Position numbers and translations under genes: made by a program. Below the pieces are notes generated by a model. The model searched no databases. It saw nothing but the letters and a program-made list of their open reading frames with translations, and was not told where the DNA came from. A stretch of DNA of 64,000 nt, from contig NZ_LMER01000019.1 in the NCBI RefSeq assembly GCF_001426435.1, positions 1-64,000 of the forward strand. Reading direction: 5' to 3'. Shown here one piece after another: positions 34,094 to 41,504 of the stretch. Positions within the stretch are counted from its first letter, which is position 1. The number at the start of each line of letters is the position of its first letter. Source of the stretch: Angustibacter sp. Root456. Lineage in GTDB: Bacteria; Actinomycetota; Actinomycetes; Actinomycetales; Angustibacteraceae.

Positions 34094-35556
34094 CAGCCGA
34101 ACCGCTCGTCGTGCACCTGCGAGGCCGGCACGCCGGCCTGCGTCAGGTCGCGCCGCACCAGCGACATCCACGCGGGCGGCCCGCACAGGTAGACGTCGTG
34201 GTCGCGCAGGTGCGGCACCAGGCGGCGCAGCGTCGCGGCGTCGGCGCGGCGCTCGCGCCGGGCCAGGTGCGGCGGCAGCCACGAGCCCGGTACGGGCGGC
34301 CCCACGAGCGTCTCGACCCGCACGTCGGACGTCGCCGCCAGGTGGTGCAGCTCGTCGACCAGCACGAGCGAGCGCTCGTCGTTGCCGCGGTAGAGCACCG
34401 TCACGTCGCCGGGGCGGGTGGACGGCGCGCCGGCCAGCTCCTCCACGATCGCGCGCACCGGCGTGATGCCGATGCCCGCGGCGATGAGCAGCACCCGCTG
34501 CTGCGTCCGCCGGGCGGTCGTGAACGCACCGTAGGGGCCCTCGATCACCACGCGCGTGCCCGGCTGCAGCTCCATCAGGCGACGCGAGTGGTCGCCGAGG
34601 TCGCGCACCGTGAGGCGCAGGCGGCGGCCGTCAGGTGCGGCCGAGAGCGACCACGGGTGGGCTGCTGCCCACAGCCCCCGGGTCAGGAACCTCCAGTGCA
34701 TGAACTGGCCGGCGCGCACGGGCAGGCGGTTCAGCAGCCGACCGCGCACCACGACCGACACGACGCCCGGCCCCTCGGGCACCACCTGCTCGACGACGAG
34801 CTGGTGACGCAGGCTGCGCCACAACGGAACCAGCACGCGGAACACCACGACGGCGCCTGCGGTAGCGACGTAGAGCGCCAGCCAGAACGCCCGGGTCACG
34901 GGGTGCCCGGCGATGTCGGTGCCCGTCGACAGCTGGTGGGGCAGCGACAGCGCGACACCCGCGTAGGCGGTGAAGTGCACGAGGTGCCAGGTCTCGTGGC
35001 GGGTCCGGCGGCGCGCGGCGTTCACCGACGTCACCGCGACGACGACCAGCACACCGAGCGCGACGAACGCCGTGAGCATGTCGGGCACCGCACCACCGAG
35101 CATGCGCACCGGCTCGACCAGCCACGCGAGGGCCGGGCTGATCCCCGACCGCGCGCCGTAGCCGAGCACCAGCGCGCCGGCATGAGCCAGCAGCAGCGGC
35201 AGCGCCACCCGGCTGAGCCGGCGATGCGCCACGAGCGCGCGGTCGTGCCCGTACGTGCGGTCGACCCACGGCAGTCGTGCGGCCAGCAGCAGCTGCAGCA
35301 GAAGGAGCACCGTGCCCACCAGGCCGGTCAGGCGGCCCAGGCCCACGAGCCGGTCGGCCGCGGTGCCGCCGGTGAGAGCCGAGCTGCCGCCGTCGAGCAG
35401 GAACAGCACGGCCGTCGCGACGACGACCGTGACCGCGATCACCTCGAGGACGTCGGCCGCGCGCCGCCGCGCTCGCGCCCGCTCCTGACCCGGCGCGTGG
35501 GTGCCGGACGTACGGCGCGCATCGGTGTGCCTGACGGGCCCGATCACGGTGCTCAT
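34090..35556 (-). CDS. Ferric reductase-like transmembrane oxidoreductase
   Basis: A 488-residue membrane flavocytochrome. The N-terminal half has about six membrane helices with histidines suited to bind haem (around ALVAHRRLSRVALPLLLAH and RHETWHLVHF). The C-terminal half is a ferredoxin-NADP reductase module with FAD-binding HPWSLSAAP, GPYGAF, NAD(P)-binding AAGIGITPVRAI and the terminal YLCGPPAWM. It should carry electrons from NAD(P)H across the membrane. The ATG at 35,556 has GAAGGAG upstream. With the flavinylated partner it forms a two-gene electron export unit, divergent from a two-component system. Confidence 0.87.
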   Translation of the reverse strand: MSTVIGPVRHTDARRTSGTHAPGQERARARRRAADVLEVIAVTVVVATAVLFLLDGGSSALTGGTAADRLVGLGRLTGLVGTVLLLLQLLLAARLPWVDRTYGHDRALVAHRRLSRVALPLLLAHAGALVLGYGARSGISPALAWLVEPVRMLGGAVPDMLTAFVALGVLVVVAVTSVNAARRRTRHETWHLVHFTAYAGVALSLPHQLSTGTDIAGHPVTRAFWLALYVATAGAVVVFRVLVPLWRSLRHQLVVEQVVPEGPGVVSVVVRGRLLNRLPVRAGQFMHWRFLTRGLWAAAHPWSLSAAPDGRRLRLTVRDLGDHSRRLMELQPGTRVVIEGPYGAFTTARRTQQRVLLIAAGIGITPVRAIVEELAGAPSTRPGDVTVLYRGNDERSLVLVDELHHLAATSDVRVETLVGPPVPGSWLPPHLARRERRADAATLRRLVPHLRDHDVYLCGPPAWMSLVRRDLTQAGVPASQVHDERFGW

Positions 35557-35601
35557 GAGCGCTCCTTCACCTCGAACGTGACTCCACGATGCGCCGCCAG
35601 A

Positions 35602-35622
35602 CTCAGAGATCTCTGAGAGCTC
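35602..35622. promoter_or_regulatory. Palindromic CTGAGA-type site in the divergent gap
   Basis: A perfect 16-bp palindrome CTCAGAGATCTCTGAG at 35,602-35,617 lies between the ferric reductase gene and the response regulator gene. It carries TCTGAGA-type sequence on both strands, like the direct repeats at 37,631. It is a candidate binding site for the response regulator encoded beside it. Confidence 0.5.
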
Positions 35623-35640
35623 ACGTGCCACCATCACGGG

Positions 35641-36330
35641 GTGACCGACGCTCACCCGCAACCTCAGCCGCCGCGCCCTCGGTTGCTGCTCGTCGAGGAC
35701 GAAGCCGATCTCGCTGGGCTCCTGGAGGGCCTGCTGATCAGCGAGGGCTACGACGTCGACGTCGCGCGCGACGGCCAGCGCGGCCTGCACCTCGGGCTCA
35801 CCGGCGACCACGACGTGCTCGTGGTCGACCGCGGCCTGCCGGCGATCGAGGGCGTCGACCTGGTCCGCCGCCTGCGCGGGCGGGCTGTCACCGCGCCGGT
35901 GCTGATGCTCACGGCCCGCGGCACCACCGACGACCGGGTCGAGGGTCTCGACGCCGGCGCCGAGGACTACCTCGTCAAGCCGTTCGACGTCGACGAGCTG
36001 CTGGCCCGGCTGCGCGCCCTGCTGCGCCGCCACCGCGACGTCGCCGAGTCGCTGTCGCTCGGCACGCGCACGCTGTCACCGGAGCAGCGGCTGGTCACCG
36101 GCGGCGGCCAGCCCGACGTCGAGCTGTCGCCGCGCGAGGCGGCGCTGCTCGAGGTGCTCGCCCGCCGCCCGGAGCGGGTGTTCTCGCGCTCCGAGCTGCT
36201 CGACCGCGTGTTCGACGACGCCGACACCACCGGGTCGGTCGACACCTACGTGCACTACCTGCGCCGCAAGCTCGGGCGCGACGTCGTCCGCACCGTGCGC
36301 GGTAGCGGCTACCGGCTGGGCTCAGCATGA
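35641..36330 (+). CDS. OmpR-family response regulator
   Basis: A 229-residue response regulator. The receiver domain (about 13-125) has acidic residues Asp20/Glu21, phospho-acceptor Asp63 in VVDRGLP and Lys113 in LVKPF. The C-terminal winged helix (about 140-228) ends in RTVRGSGYRL, typical of OmpR/PhoB regulators. The GTG start has only a weak ribosome site. The stop codon overlaps the first ATG of a 14-bp repeat array that leads to the kinase gene. Likely targets are its own operon, the divergent electron export genes and the DUF2231 gene. Confidence 0.9.
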   Translation: MTDAHPQPQPPRPRLLLVEDEADLAGLLEGLLISEGYDVDVARDGQRGLHLGLTGDHDVLVVDRGLPAIEGVDLVRRLRGRAVTAPVLMLTARGTTDDRVEGLDAGAEDYLVKPFDVDELLARLRALLRRHRDVAESLSLGTRTLSPEQRLVTGGGQPDVELSPREAALLEVLARRPERVFSRSELLDRVFDDADTTGSVDTYVHYLRRKLGRDVVRTVRGSGYRLGSA

Positions 36331-36400
36331 GGGACGCGGCATGAGGGACGCGGCATGAGGGACGCAGCATGAGGGACGCCGCATGAGGGACGCCGCATGA
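36327..36400 (+). repeat. Six 14-bp tandem repeats forming chained mini-ORFs
   Basis: The unit ATGAGGGACGCNGC starts at 36,327, 36,341, 36,355, 36,369, 36,383 and 36,397. Each of the first five ATGs opens a frame encoding MRDAA whose TGA overlaps the next ATG as ATGA. The first ATG overlaps the response regulator stop in the same way and the sixth is the kinase start. Each unit also supplies GAGGGA about 6 nt before the next ATG, a usable ribosome binding site. Confidence 0.85.
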
Positions 36401-37605
36401 GGGACGCCACCGCCGCCGATCGCCAGCTCATGCGGCGCGCCAGCGCCAGCGTCGCGATCCAGGCCGCTCTCGCCGTCGCCCTCGTCGTCCTCGCCATGAC
36501 CGCGGTGGTGCTGGTGGTCGACGAGCAGCAGCAGCACCGGCAGGCCGACTCCACGACGCGCAGCGCCTGGGCCCGCGCTGACGACGTCAGCGACCCGCCG
36601 GTCGGCATCTGGCTGGTGCTGCGCACCGAAGGTGGGCGCACCCTCGTGACGGACGGCGCACCCGAGGCGGTGCGGGAGGTCGACCCCGCGAAGCAACCCG
36701 ACGGAGCCTCCCGCCTCACCGTTGGCGGCCAGGAGCTCGCGCTGTGGACCGGTGACCGCAGGTTCGGCCGGCTGAGCGCCGTCTACGACCTGTCGCCACG
36801 CGAGTCCGAACGCAACCGGCTGCTGGTGAGCCTCGGCGTCGCTGCGCTGCTGGGGATCGCCGGAGCTGCCGGGGTGGGCGCGCTCATCGGACGACGCGCC
36901 GTGCGTCCCATGGGTGAGGCGCTCGGGCTGCAGCGGCGGTTCGTCGCCGATGCCAGCCACGAGCTGCGCACTCCCCTCACCGTGCTGCACACGCGTGCCC
37001 AGCTGCTGCGGCGGCGGCTCGTCGGGCAGACCGCCGACCCGGCGACCCGCGACGAGCTCGACCGGCTGGTGCGCGATGCGCAGGGCCTCGGTGAGGTGGT
37101 CACCGACCTGCTTCTGGCCGCCGAGCTCGAGCACGCTCCTCAGCGCGGCGAGCCCGTCGACGTCAGCGCGGTGGCGCGCGAGGTCGTCGCGAGCCTCAGC
37201 GTGCTGGCCGACGAGCGGGAGGTCGCGTTGACGACCTCGGGCACGGACGGCGCGCCGCACGTCGTGGGTATCGAGGCCGCACTGCGGCGCGCCCTCACCG
37301 CGCTGGTCGACAACGCGTTGGCGCACACGGGTTCTGGCGGTCACGTCCAGGTGCGGGTCAGTACGGCGGACGACCACGTGCTGGTCGCCGTCGCCGACGA
37401 CGGCGAGGGCATCGACCCGGCTCAGGCCCGCGACCTCGCGCGGCGCTTCGCGCGGGGCACCTCCCGCGACGGCGGCCGTCGCTTCGGCCTCGGTCTGGCC
37501 CTCGTCGACGAGGTGGCGCGCGTGCACGGCGGCCAGCTCGACGTCGACGGCGCGCCCGGGCACGGGGCGACCTTCACGTTGCGGCTTCCGGCCTCGGACA
37601 ACTGA
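36397..37605 (+). CDS. Sensor histidine kinase
   Basis: A 402-residue membrane kinase with helices at about 18-41 and 143-165 around a short extracytoplasmic loop of roughly 100 residues. The phospho-acceptor His188 is in DASHELRTPL; the ATPase part has the N box (LVDNALAHTG), the G1 box (DDGEGI) and G2 box (FGLGLALVDE). It pairs with the response regulator just upstream. The start is fixed at the sixth ATG of the 14-bp repeat array because the same frame is closed by a TGA upstream. The signal is unknown; the electron-export neighbours suggest a redox or envelope cue. Confidence 0.9.
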   Translation: MRDATAADRQLMRRASASVAIQAALAVALVVLAMTAVVLVVDEQQQHRQADSTTRSAWARADDVSDPPVGIWLVLRTEGGRTLVTDGAPEAVREVDPAKQPDGASRLTVGGQELALWTGDRRFGRLSAVYDLSPRESERNRLLVSLGVAALLGIAGAAGVGALIGRRAVRPMGEALGLQRRFVADASHELRTPLTVLHTRAQLLRRRLVGQTADPATRDELDRLVRDAQGLGEVVTDLLLAAELEHAPQRGEPVDVSAVAREVVASLSVLADEREVALTTSGTDGAPHVVGIEAALRRALTALVDNALAHTGSGGHVQVRVSTADDHVLVAVADDGEGIDPAQARDLARRFARGTSRDGGRRFGLGLALVDEVARVHGGQLDVDGAPGHGATFTLRLPASDN

Positions 37606-37630
37606 TGCGGTATGTCACGCTTTGGTGCGG

Positions 37631-37663
37631 TTCTGAGACTCTTCTGAGAATCTCTCGGAACGA
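37631..37663 (+). promoter_or_regulatory. 11-bp direct repeats, likely OmpR-type binding site
   Basis: TTCTGAGACTC (37,631-37,641) and TTCTGAGAATC (37,642-37,652) repeat in tandem, followed by a weaker TCTCGGAACGA. An 11-bp period is what tandem-bound OmpR/PhoB regulators recognise. The array sits 51-83 bp before the DUF2231 gene and just after the kinase gene. Confidence 0.6.
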
Positions 37664-37713
37664 TCGCGGTCCGGTCCTCGCGCCGTTCGCACCCACCTTC
37701 ATCTAGGAGCGTC

Positions 37714-38202
37714 ATGTTCGACACGATCTTCGGCCTCCCCGTGCACCCGCTCATCGTGCACGCGACCGTCGTGTTCGTCCCGGCCGCTGCGGTAGCCGTG
37801 GCGCTGGCCGCGTTCTGGCCGCGCTTCCGGCGGCACGGAGCCATCGCGGCGTTGGCGCTGTCGGTCGTCGCGCTGGTGCTGGTGCCGCTGTCGACGCAGT
37901 CGGGTGAGTCGCTCGAGCACCGCGTGGGCGAGTCCGCGCTGGTCGAGCGGCACGCCGAGCTGGCCGACGGCCTGCTGCCGTTCGTGATCGTGCTCGTCGT
38001 GGCCGCCGCCGCCATCTGGTGGCTGCAGCGCCGAGGGGCCCAGGTGCGCGTCCCGCTGACGGCTGCGGTGGCCGTGCTCGCGGTGATCGGTGTCGTCGGC
38101 ACGTCGGTGCAGATCGTGCGCATCGGCCACAGCGGGGCCAAGGCCGCGTGGAGCGGCGTCGCCAACACCCCGCCGTCTGGTGGCGAGGGCGACGGCGACT
38201 GA
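37714..38202 (+). CDS. DUF2231 family membrane protein
   Basis: A 162-residue protein with about four membrane helices and the DUF2231 N-terminal pattern (FGLPVHPLIVHATVVFVP). The two early histidines, His11 and His16, are conserved in the family and could bind a metal or haem. Its function is not established. The ATG has TAGGAG upstream. Direct 11-bp repeats in the preceding gap place it in the likely regulon of the adjacent two-component system, alongside the extracytoplasmic electron transfer genes. Confidence 0.8.
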   Translation: MFDTIFGLPVHPLIVHATVVFVPAAAVAVALAAFWPRFRRHGAIAALALSVVALVLVPLSTQSGESLEHRVGESALVERHAELADGLLPFVIVLVVAAAAIWWLQRRGAQVRVPLTAAVAVLAVIGVVGTSVQIVRIGHSGAKAAWSGVANTPPSGGEGDGD

Positions 38203-38233
38203 GCCACTTCGGGGGCTGGTTTCCCCTAGATAA

Positions 38234-38269
38234 CGACAGGGTGTCATCATGTTTGGTGACAACCTGTCG
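38234..38269. promoter_or_regulatory. Likely TetR operator upstream of ABC exporter operon
   Basis: Arms CGACAGGGTGTCA (38,234-38,246) and TGACAACCTGTCG (38,257-38,269) form an inverted repeat with 12 of 13 positions paired around a 10-bp centre. It lies 21 bp before the start of the ABC permease gene, whose operon ends with a TetR-family gene. Size and position fit an autoregulatory operator. Confidence 0.65.
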
Positions 38270-38289
38270 ATACCTGGAGGAGACGCCCC

Positions 38290-39390
38290 GTGTACGTCGC
38301 ACTGAGAGACCTGAAGGTCGCTCGCGGCCGCTTCGTCCTGGTCGGGCTCGTGATCGCGCTCGTCGCCCTGATGACGACGCTGCTGTCCGGGCTCGCCAAC
38401 GGCCTGGTCGACGCCGGCATCTCCGGCCTGCGCCGGCTGCCGATGACGCACCTGGCGTTCCAGCACGGCGCCCAGAGCACCTTCAGCCGGTCGACCCTCA
38501 CACCGGGTGACCTCGCGACCTGGCGTGGCGTCCCCGGCGTCGAGGCGTCGCCGATGGGGGTGTCGTTCATCAACGCCAAGCGCCCCGGCGGCTCGACCGT
38601 CGACATCGCGCTCATCGGCGTTCCAGCGGGCAGCTTCCTCGCGCCCCGACGCGACGCCGAACGCGCCCTGGCCGGCGACCCCGGCCTCGTGCTCAGCCAC
38701 GCGTTCGAGGACGACGGCGTGAACGTCGGCGACGAGCTCACCATCGTCGGGGTCGACCGGCCGCTGCCCGTCCTCGGCTTCACCTACACCGGCTCGTACG
38801 GGCACGTCGACATCGGCTTCACCAGCCTGTCGACGTGGCAGAGCCTGCTCTACGGAGACAACGCGAAGGGCCGATTCTCAGCGATCGCGCTGCGTGCGGA
38901 CGATCCGGCTGCTCTGGACTCGGCCCAGGCTCAGGCCGCCACGAGTGAGGGCATGGAGGTCGTCACCAAGCAGCAGGCCTACGCCGGGTCGCCGGGCTAC
39001 ACCGGCGAGACCCAGACCATGACGATGATCCGCTGGTTCCTGCTCGTGATCTCCGCCCTGGTCGTCGGTGCGTTCTTCATCGTCTGGACGATGCAGCGCT
39101 CCCGACAGATCGCCGTCCTCAAGGCGCTGGGCGCCTCACGCGGCTACGTGGCGCGCGACGCGGTGGGTCAGCTCGGCGTCGTCCTGGTCGGCGCCGCAGC
39201 GGTCGGCGGCCTCGTGGCCTTCGGCCTGGGCACGCTGGTGGAGCGCACGGCCGTGCCGTTCCAGCTCGACGCCGGGCCGGCCCTGACTGCGCTCGGGCTG
39301 CTCGTCCTGTTCGGCCTCGCAGGCTGTCTCGCGGGTGTGCGCCGCGTGACGTCCGTCGACCCCTCCGGCGCGCTGCGCGCCTCGGACTGA
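38290..39390 (+). CDS. FtsX-like ABC transporter permease (MacB/DevC type)
   Basis: A 366-residue membrane protein with one N-terminal helix (about 15-37), a large extracytoplasmic domain and three C-terminal helices (about 248-355). The region MQRSRQIAVLKALGASRGYVARD is the FtsX-family signature before the second helix. GTG start after CTGGAGG. It works with the ATPase encoded 9 bp downstream. MacB-type systems move drugs, lipids or peptides or act as mechanotransmitters; the substrate here is unknown. Confidence 0.85.
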   Translation: MYVALRDLKVARGRFVLVGLVIALVALMTTLLSGLANGLVDAGISGLRRLPMTHLAFQHGAQSTFSRSTLTPGDLATWRGVPGVEASPMGVSFINAKRPGGSTVDIALIGVPAGSFLAPRRDAERALAGDPGLVLSHAFEDDGVNVGDELTIVGVDRPLPVLGFTYTGSYGHVDIGFTSLSTWQSLLYGDNAKGRFSAIALRADDPAALDSAQAQAATSEGMEVVTKQQAYAGSPGYTGETQTMTMIRWFLLVISALVVGAFFIVWTMQRSRQIAVLKALGASRGYVARDAVGQLGVVLVGAAAVGGLVAFGLGTLVERTAVPFQLDAGPALTALGLLVLFGLAGCLAGVRRVTSVDPSGALRASD

Positions 39391-39399
39391 GAGGAACCC

Positions 39400-40080
39400 A
39401 TGAGCTTCCAGCTGCGTGACGTGACCGTCACCGTGCCTGACGGCACGACCCCGCGCACCCTGCTCGACCACGTCGACTTCGCCGTCGACGCCGGCGAGGT
39501 CGTCGCGCTCACCGGCGCTTCGGGCTCCGGCAAGTCGACGCTGCTCGCGGTGGCGGGGCTGCTGCGCCGCATCGACTCCGGTGGGGTGCTGCTGGCCGGA
39601 GCCGACGCCGGTTCCTTGCGCGAACGCGCCCGCACCCGGCTGCGTGGTGATCGGATCGGCATCGTCTACCAGGCGCCGAACCTGCTGCCCTCGCTCACGG
39701 CACGCGAGCAGGTCGAGGTCGTGGCGCACATCGCCGGACGCCTCGACGCCGCGGCCCGTCGGCGCGCCGAGGAGCTGCTCGAGCAGGTCGGCCTGGCCGA
39801 TCGACGCGATGCTCGCCCTGCCGAGCTCTCCGGTGGTGAACGCCAGCGCGTCGGCATCGCCCGAGCCCTCATGAACGAGCCCGCGGTGCTGCTCGCCGAC
39901 GAACCCACCGCGTCACTCGACCCCGACCGCGGTGCGGCGGTGATGGACCTGCTGGTCGCGCAGGCGCGGCGGCTCGGCGCGGCTACCCTCGTGGTGACCC
40001 ACGACGTCGACCAGGCCGCGGGGGCCGACCGCCAGGTGCACCTGGAGCACGGGAGGGTCGCACCCGTCATCAGGAGCTGA
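39400..40080 (+). CDS. ABC transporter ATP-binding protein (MacB/LolD type)
   Basis: A 226-residue ATPase with Walker A GASGSGKST, Q-loop YQAPNLLPSLTAREQVEV, signature LSGGERQRVGIARAL, Walker B VLLADEPT and the H-loop LVVTHD. The PNLLPSLTAxEQV stretch marks the MacB/LolD group that pairs with FtsX-like permeases. It lies 9 bp after the permease gene and 8 bp before the TetR gene, forming a three-gene operon. Confidence 0.9.
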   Translation: MSFQLRDVTVTVPDGTTPRTLLDHVDFAVDAGEVVALTGASGSGKSTLLAVAGLLRRIDSGGVLLAGADAGSLRERARTRLRGDRIGIVYQAPNLLPSLTAREQVEVVAHIAGRLDAAARRRAEELLEQVGLADRRDARPAELSGGERQRVGIARALMNEPAVLLADEPTASLDPDRGAAVMDLLVAQARRLGAATLVVTHDVDQAAGADRQVHLEHGRVAPVIRS

Positions 40081-40088
40081 CCGAGCGC

Positions 40089-40679
40089 ATGCCCCGCATC
40101 ACCGGCGCCACCATCGCCGAGCACGTCGCCGCCCAGGAGGCCGCAGTCGTCGACGCGGCGAAGCGGCTGTTCGCCGAGCGCGGCGTGGCGGCGGTGTCCC
40201 TCGGTGACATCGCCGCCGAGGTGGGGCTCGGGCGCACCTCGCTCTACCGCTACTTCCCGACCAAGGCGCACATCCTGCAGCGCTGGTTCGACCTCGAGAT
40301 GCTGCCGCTCGTCGAGGCCTCGCGCGCGGTGGTCGAGGGCCACGGCACACCGGCGCACCGACTCACCGCGTGGATCGACGTCCAGCTGGACTTCCTCACC
40401 GAGGAGTCGCACGCCATGCTCACCGAGGCCAGTGCCGGGCTGGAGCCGCTGCCGGACGAGGTGCGCGAGCACTTCGCGCAGCGGCACAGGGAGCTCTACG
40501 GAACGCTCACCGAGATCCTGCGCTCGGGTGGTGCCCGCCGGGCCGACGTCCAGCGGGCGCGCGCGCAGCTGATCGCCGGGCTGCTGCGGTCGGCCGCGCA
40601 GCTCGCCCCCGGTGGCGTGCCTCAGGCGACGCTGCGCCGCGAGCTCCACCGGTCGGCCCTCGCCGTCGCGGGGCTCTGA
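40089..40679 (+). CDS. TetR-family transcriptional regulator
   Basis: A 196-residue regulator with the TetR N-terminal helix-turn-helix (AAKRLFAERGVAAVSLGDIAAEVGLGRTSLYRYFPTKAHIL is its full span near residues 23-63) and a variable C-terminal ligand domain. It is the last gene of the ABC exporter operon and most likely represses it through the inverted repeat at 38,234. The effector is presumably a substrate of the exporter. Confidence 0.88.
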   Translation: MPRITGATIAEHVAAQEAAVVDAAKRLFAERGVAAVSLGDIAAEVGLGRTSLYRYFPTKAHILQRWFDLEMLPLVEASRAVVEGHGTPAHRLTAWIDVQLDFLTEESHAMLTEASAGLEPLPDEVREHFAQRHRELYGTLTEILRSGGARRADVQRARAQLIAGLLRSAAQLAPGGVPQATLRRELHRSALAVAGL

Positions 40680-40697
40680 CCCGTCGACCTCTCGGGA

Positions 40698-41504
40698 TCA
40701 CACGAGCTGCGGCACGCTGCGGACGGCCGTGTAGACGGCCACCAGCACGAGCAGCACCGTGAACGCCCGGGTCAGCGTCACCGGACGCACCCGCGTCGCG
40801 ACCCGGCCGCCGACCAGGCTCCCCACGATGGCCGCGCCCGTGAAGGTCGCGAGCAGCCTCCAGTCGAGCTCGACGCCTGCACCGAGCCGGGCCACGAGCG
40901 CCGAAGCGCTGTTCACCGTGATCACGAGCAGCGACGTGCCGACCGCCACCGGCATCGAGAAGCCCAGCGACAGCACGAGGGCCGGGACGACGGCGAACCC
41001 GCCGCCCACCCCGAAGAACCCCGTGAGCAGGCCGACCGCCGTCGCGGTGACGACGACCTTCAGCGCCTGCGGGCAGTGGCAGACGAACGGGTGGAACGAC
41101 ACGACCGTCGCCTCACCGGGGTCGTCGCCGCCGTCACCGCGCCCACCGCGCATGCTGCGGCGGAACATGATCGCGGCGACCACGAGCATGAGCCCCGCGA
41201 AGGCCGCAAGCAGCACTTCGGGCGCCACGGCGGCTGACAGGCGCGACCCGGCCCATGCGCCCGCGATGCCGAGGACGCCGAAGGCCAGGCCGTGCGCCAC
41301 CCGCACCCGTCCGGCCCGCGCGTGGGCGAACATGCCGAACAGCGAGGTGATGCCGACGATCAGCAACGAGCCCGTGGTGGCGCTGCGGGGGTCCTGGTCG
41401 AGCAGGTACACCAGGGCGGGGACGGTGAGGATCGAGCCGCCCCCGCCCAGGGCACCGAGGCTCAGCCCGATGGCCAGCCCGAGCGGGATCGCCAGCCAGA
41501 TCAT
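40698..41504 (-). CDS. TauE/SafE-family (TSUP) sulfite/organosulfur permease
   Basis: A 268-residue membrane protein with about eight helices and the TauE/SafE pattern (LGALGGGGSILTVPALVYLL and GFFGVGGGFAVVPALVLSLG). A cytosolic loop carries a Cys-His-Cys sequence (FVCHCPQAL) often seen in CstR-linked members. It is the last gene of an operon with a persulfide dioxygenase and a rhodanese, overlapping the former by 4 bp. The likely role is export of sulfite or related sulfur species made during persulfide breakdown. Confidence 0.87.
   Translation of the reverse strand: MIWLAIPLGLAIGLSLGALGGGGSILTVPALVYLLDQDPRSATTGSLLIVGITSLFGMFAHARAGRVRVAHGLAFGVLGIAGAWAGSRLSAAVAPEVLLAAFAGLMLVVAAIMFRRSMRGGRGDGGDDPGEATVVSFHPFVCHCPQALKVVVTATAVGLLTGFFGVGGGFAVVPALVLSLGFSMPVAVGTSLLVITVNSASALVARLGAGVELDWRLLATFTGAAIVGSLVGGRVATRVRPVTLTRAFTVLLVLVAVYTAVRSVPQLV

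Noticed and set aside
36327-36400. CRISPR-like short repeats
   Set aside because: The 14-bp units are directly adjacent with no spacers, and they carry start/stop codons in coupled register.
37611-37713. Kinase-gene terminator hairpin
   Set aside because: The repeated TTCTGAGA units are direct, not inverted, so they do not form a stem; they fit a regulator site better.
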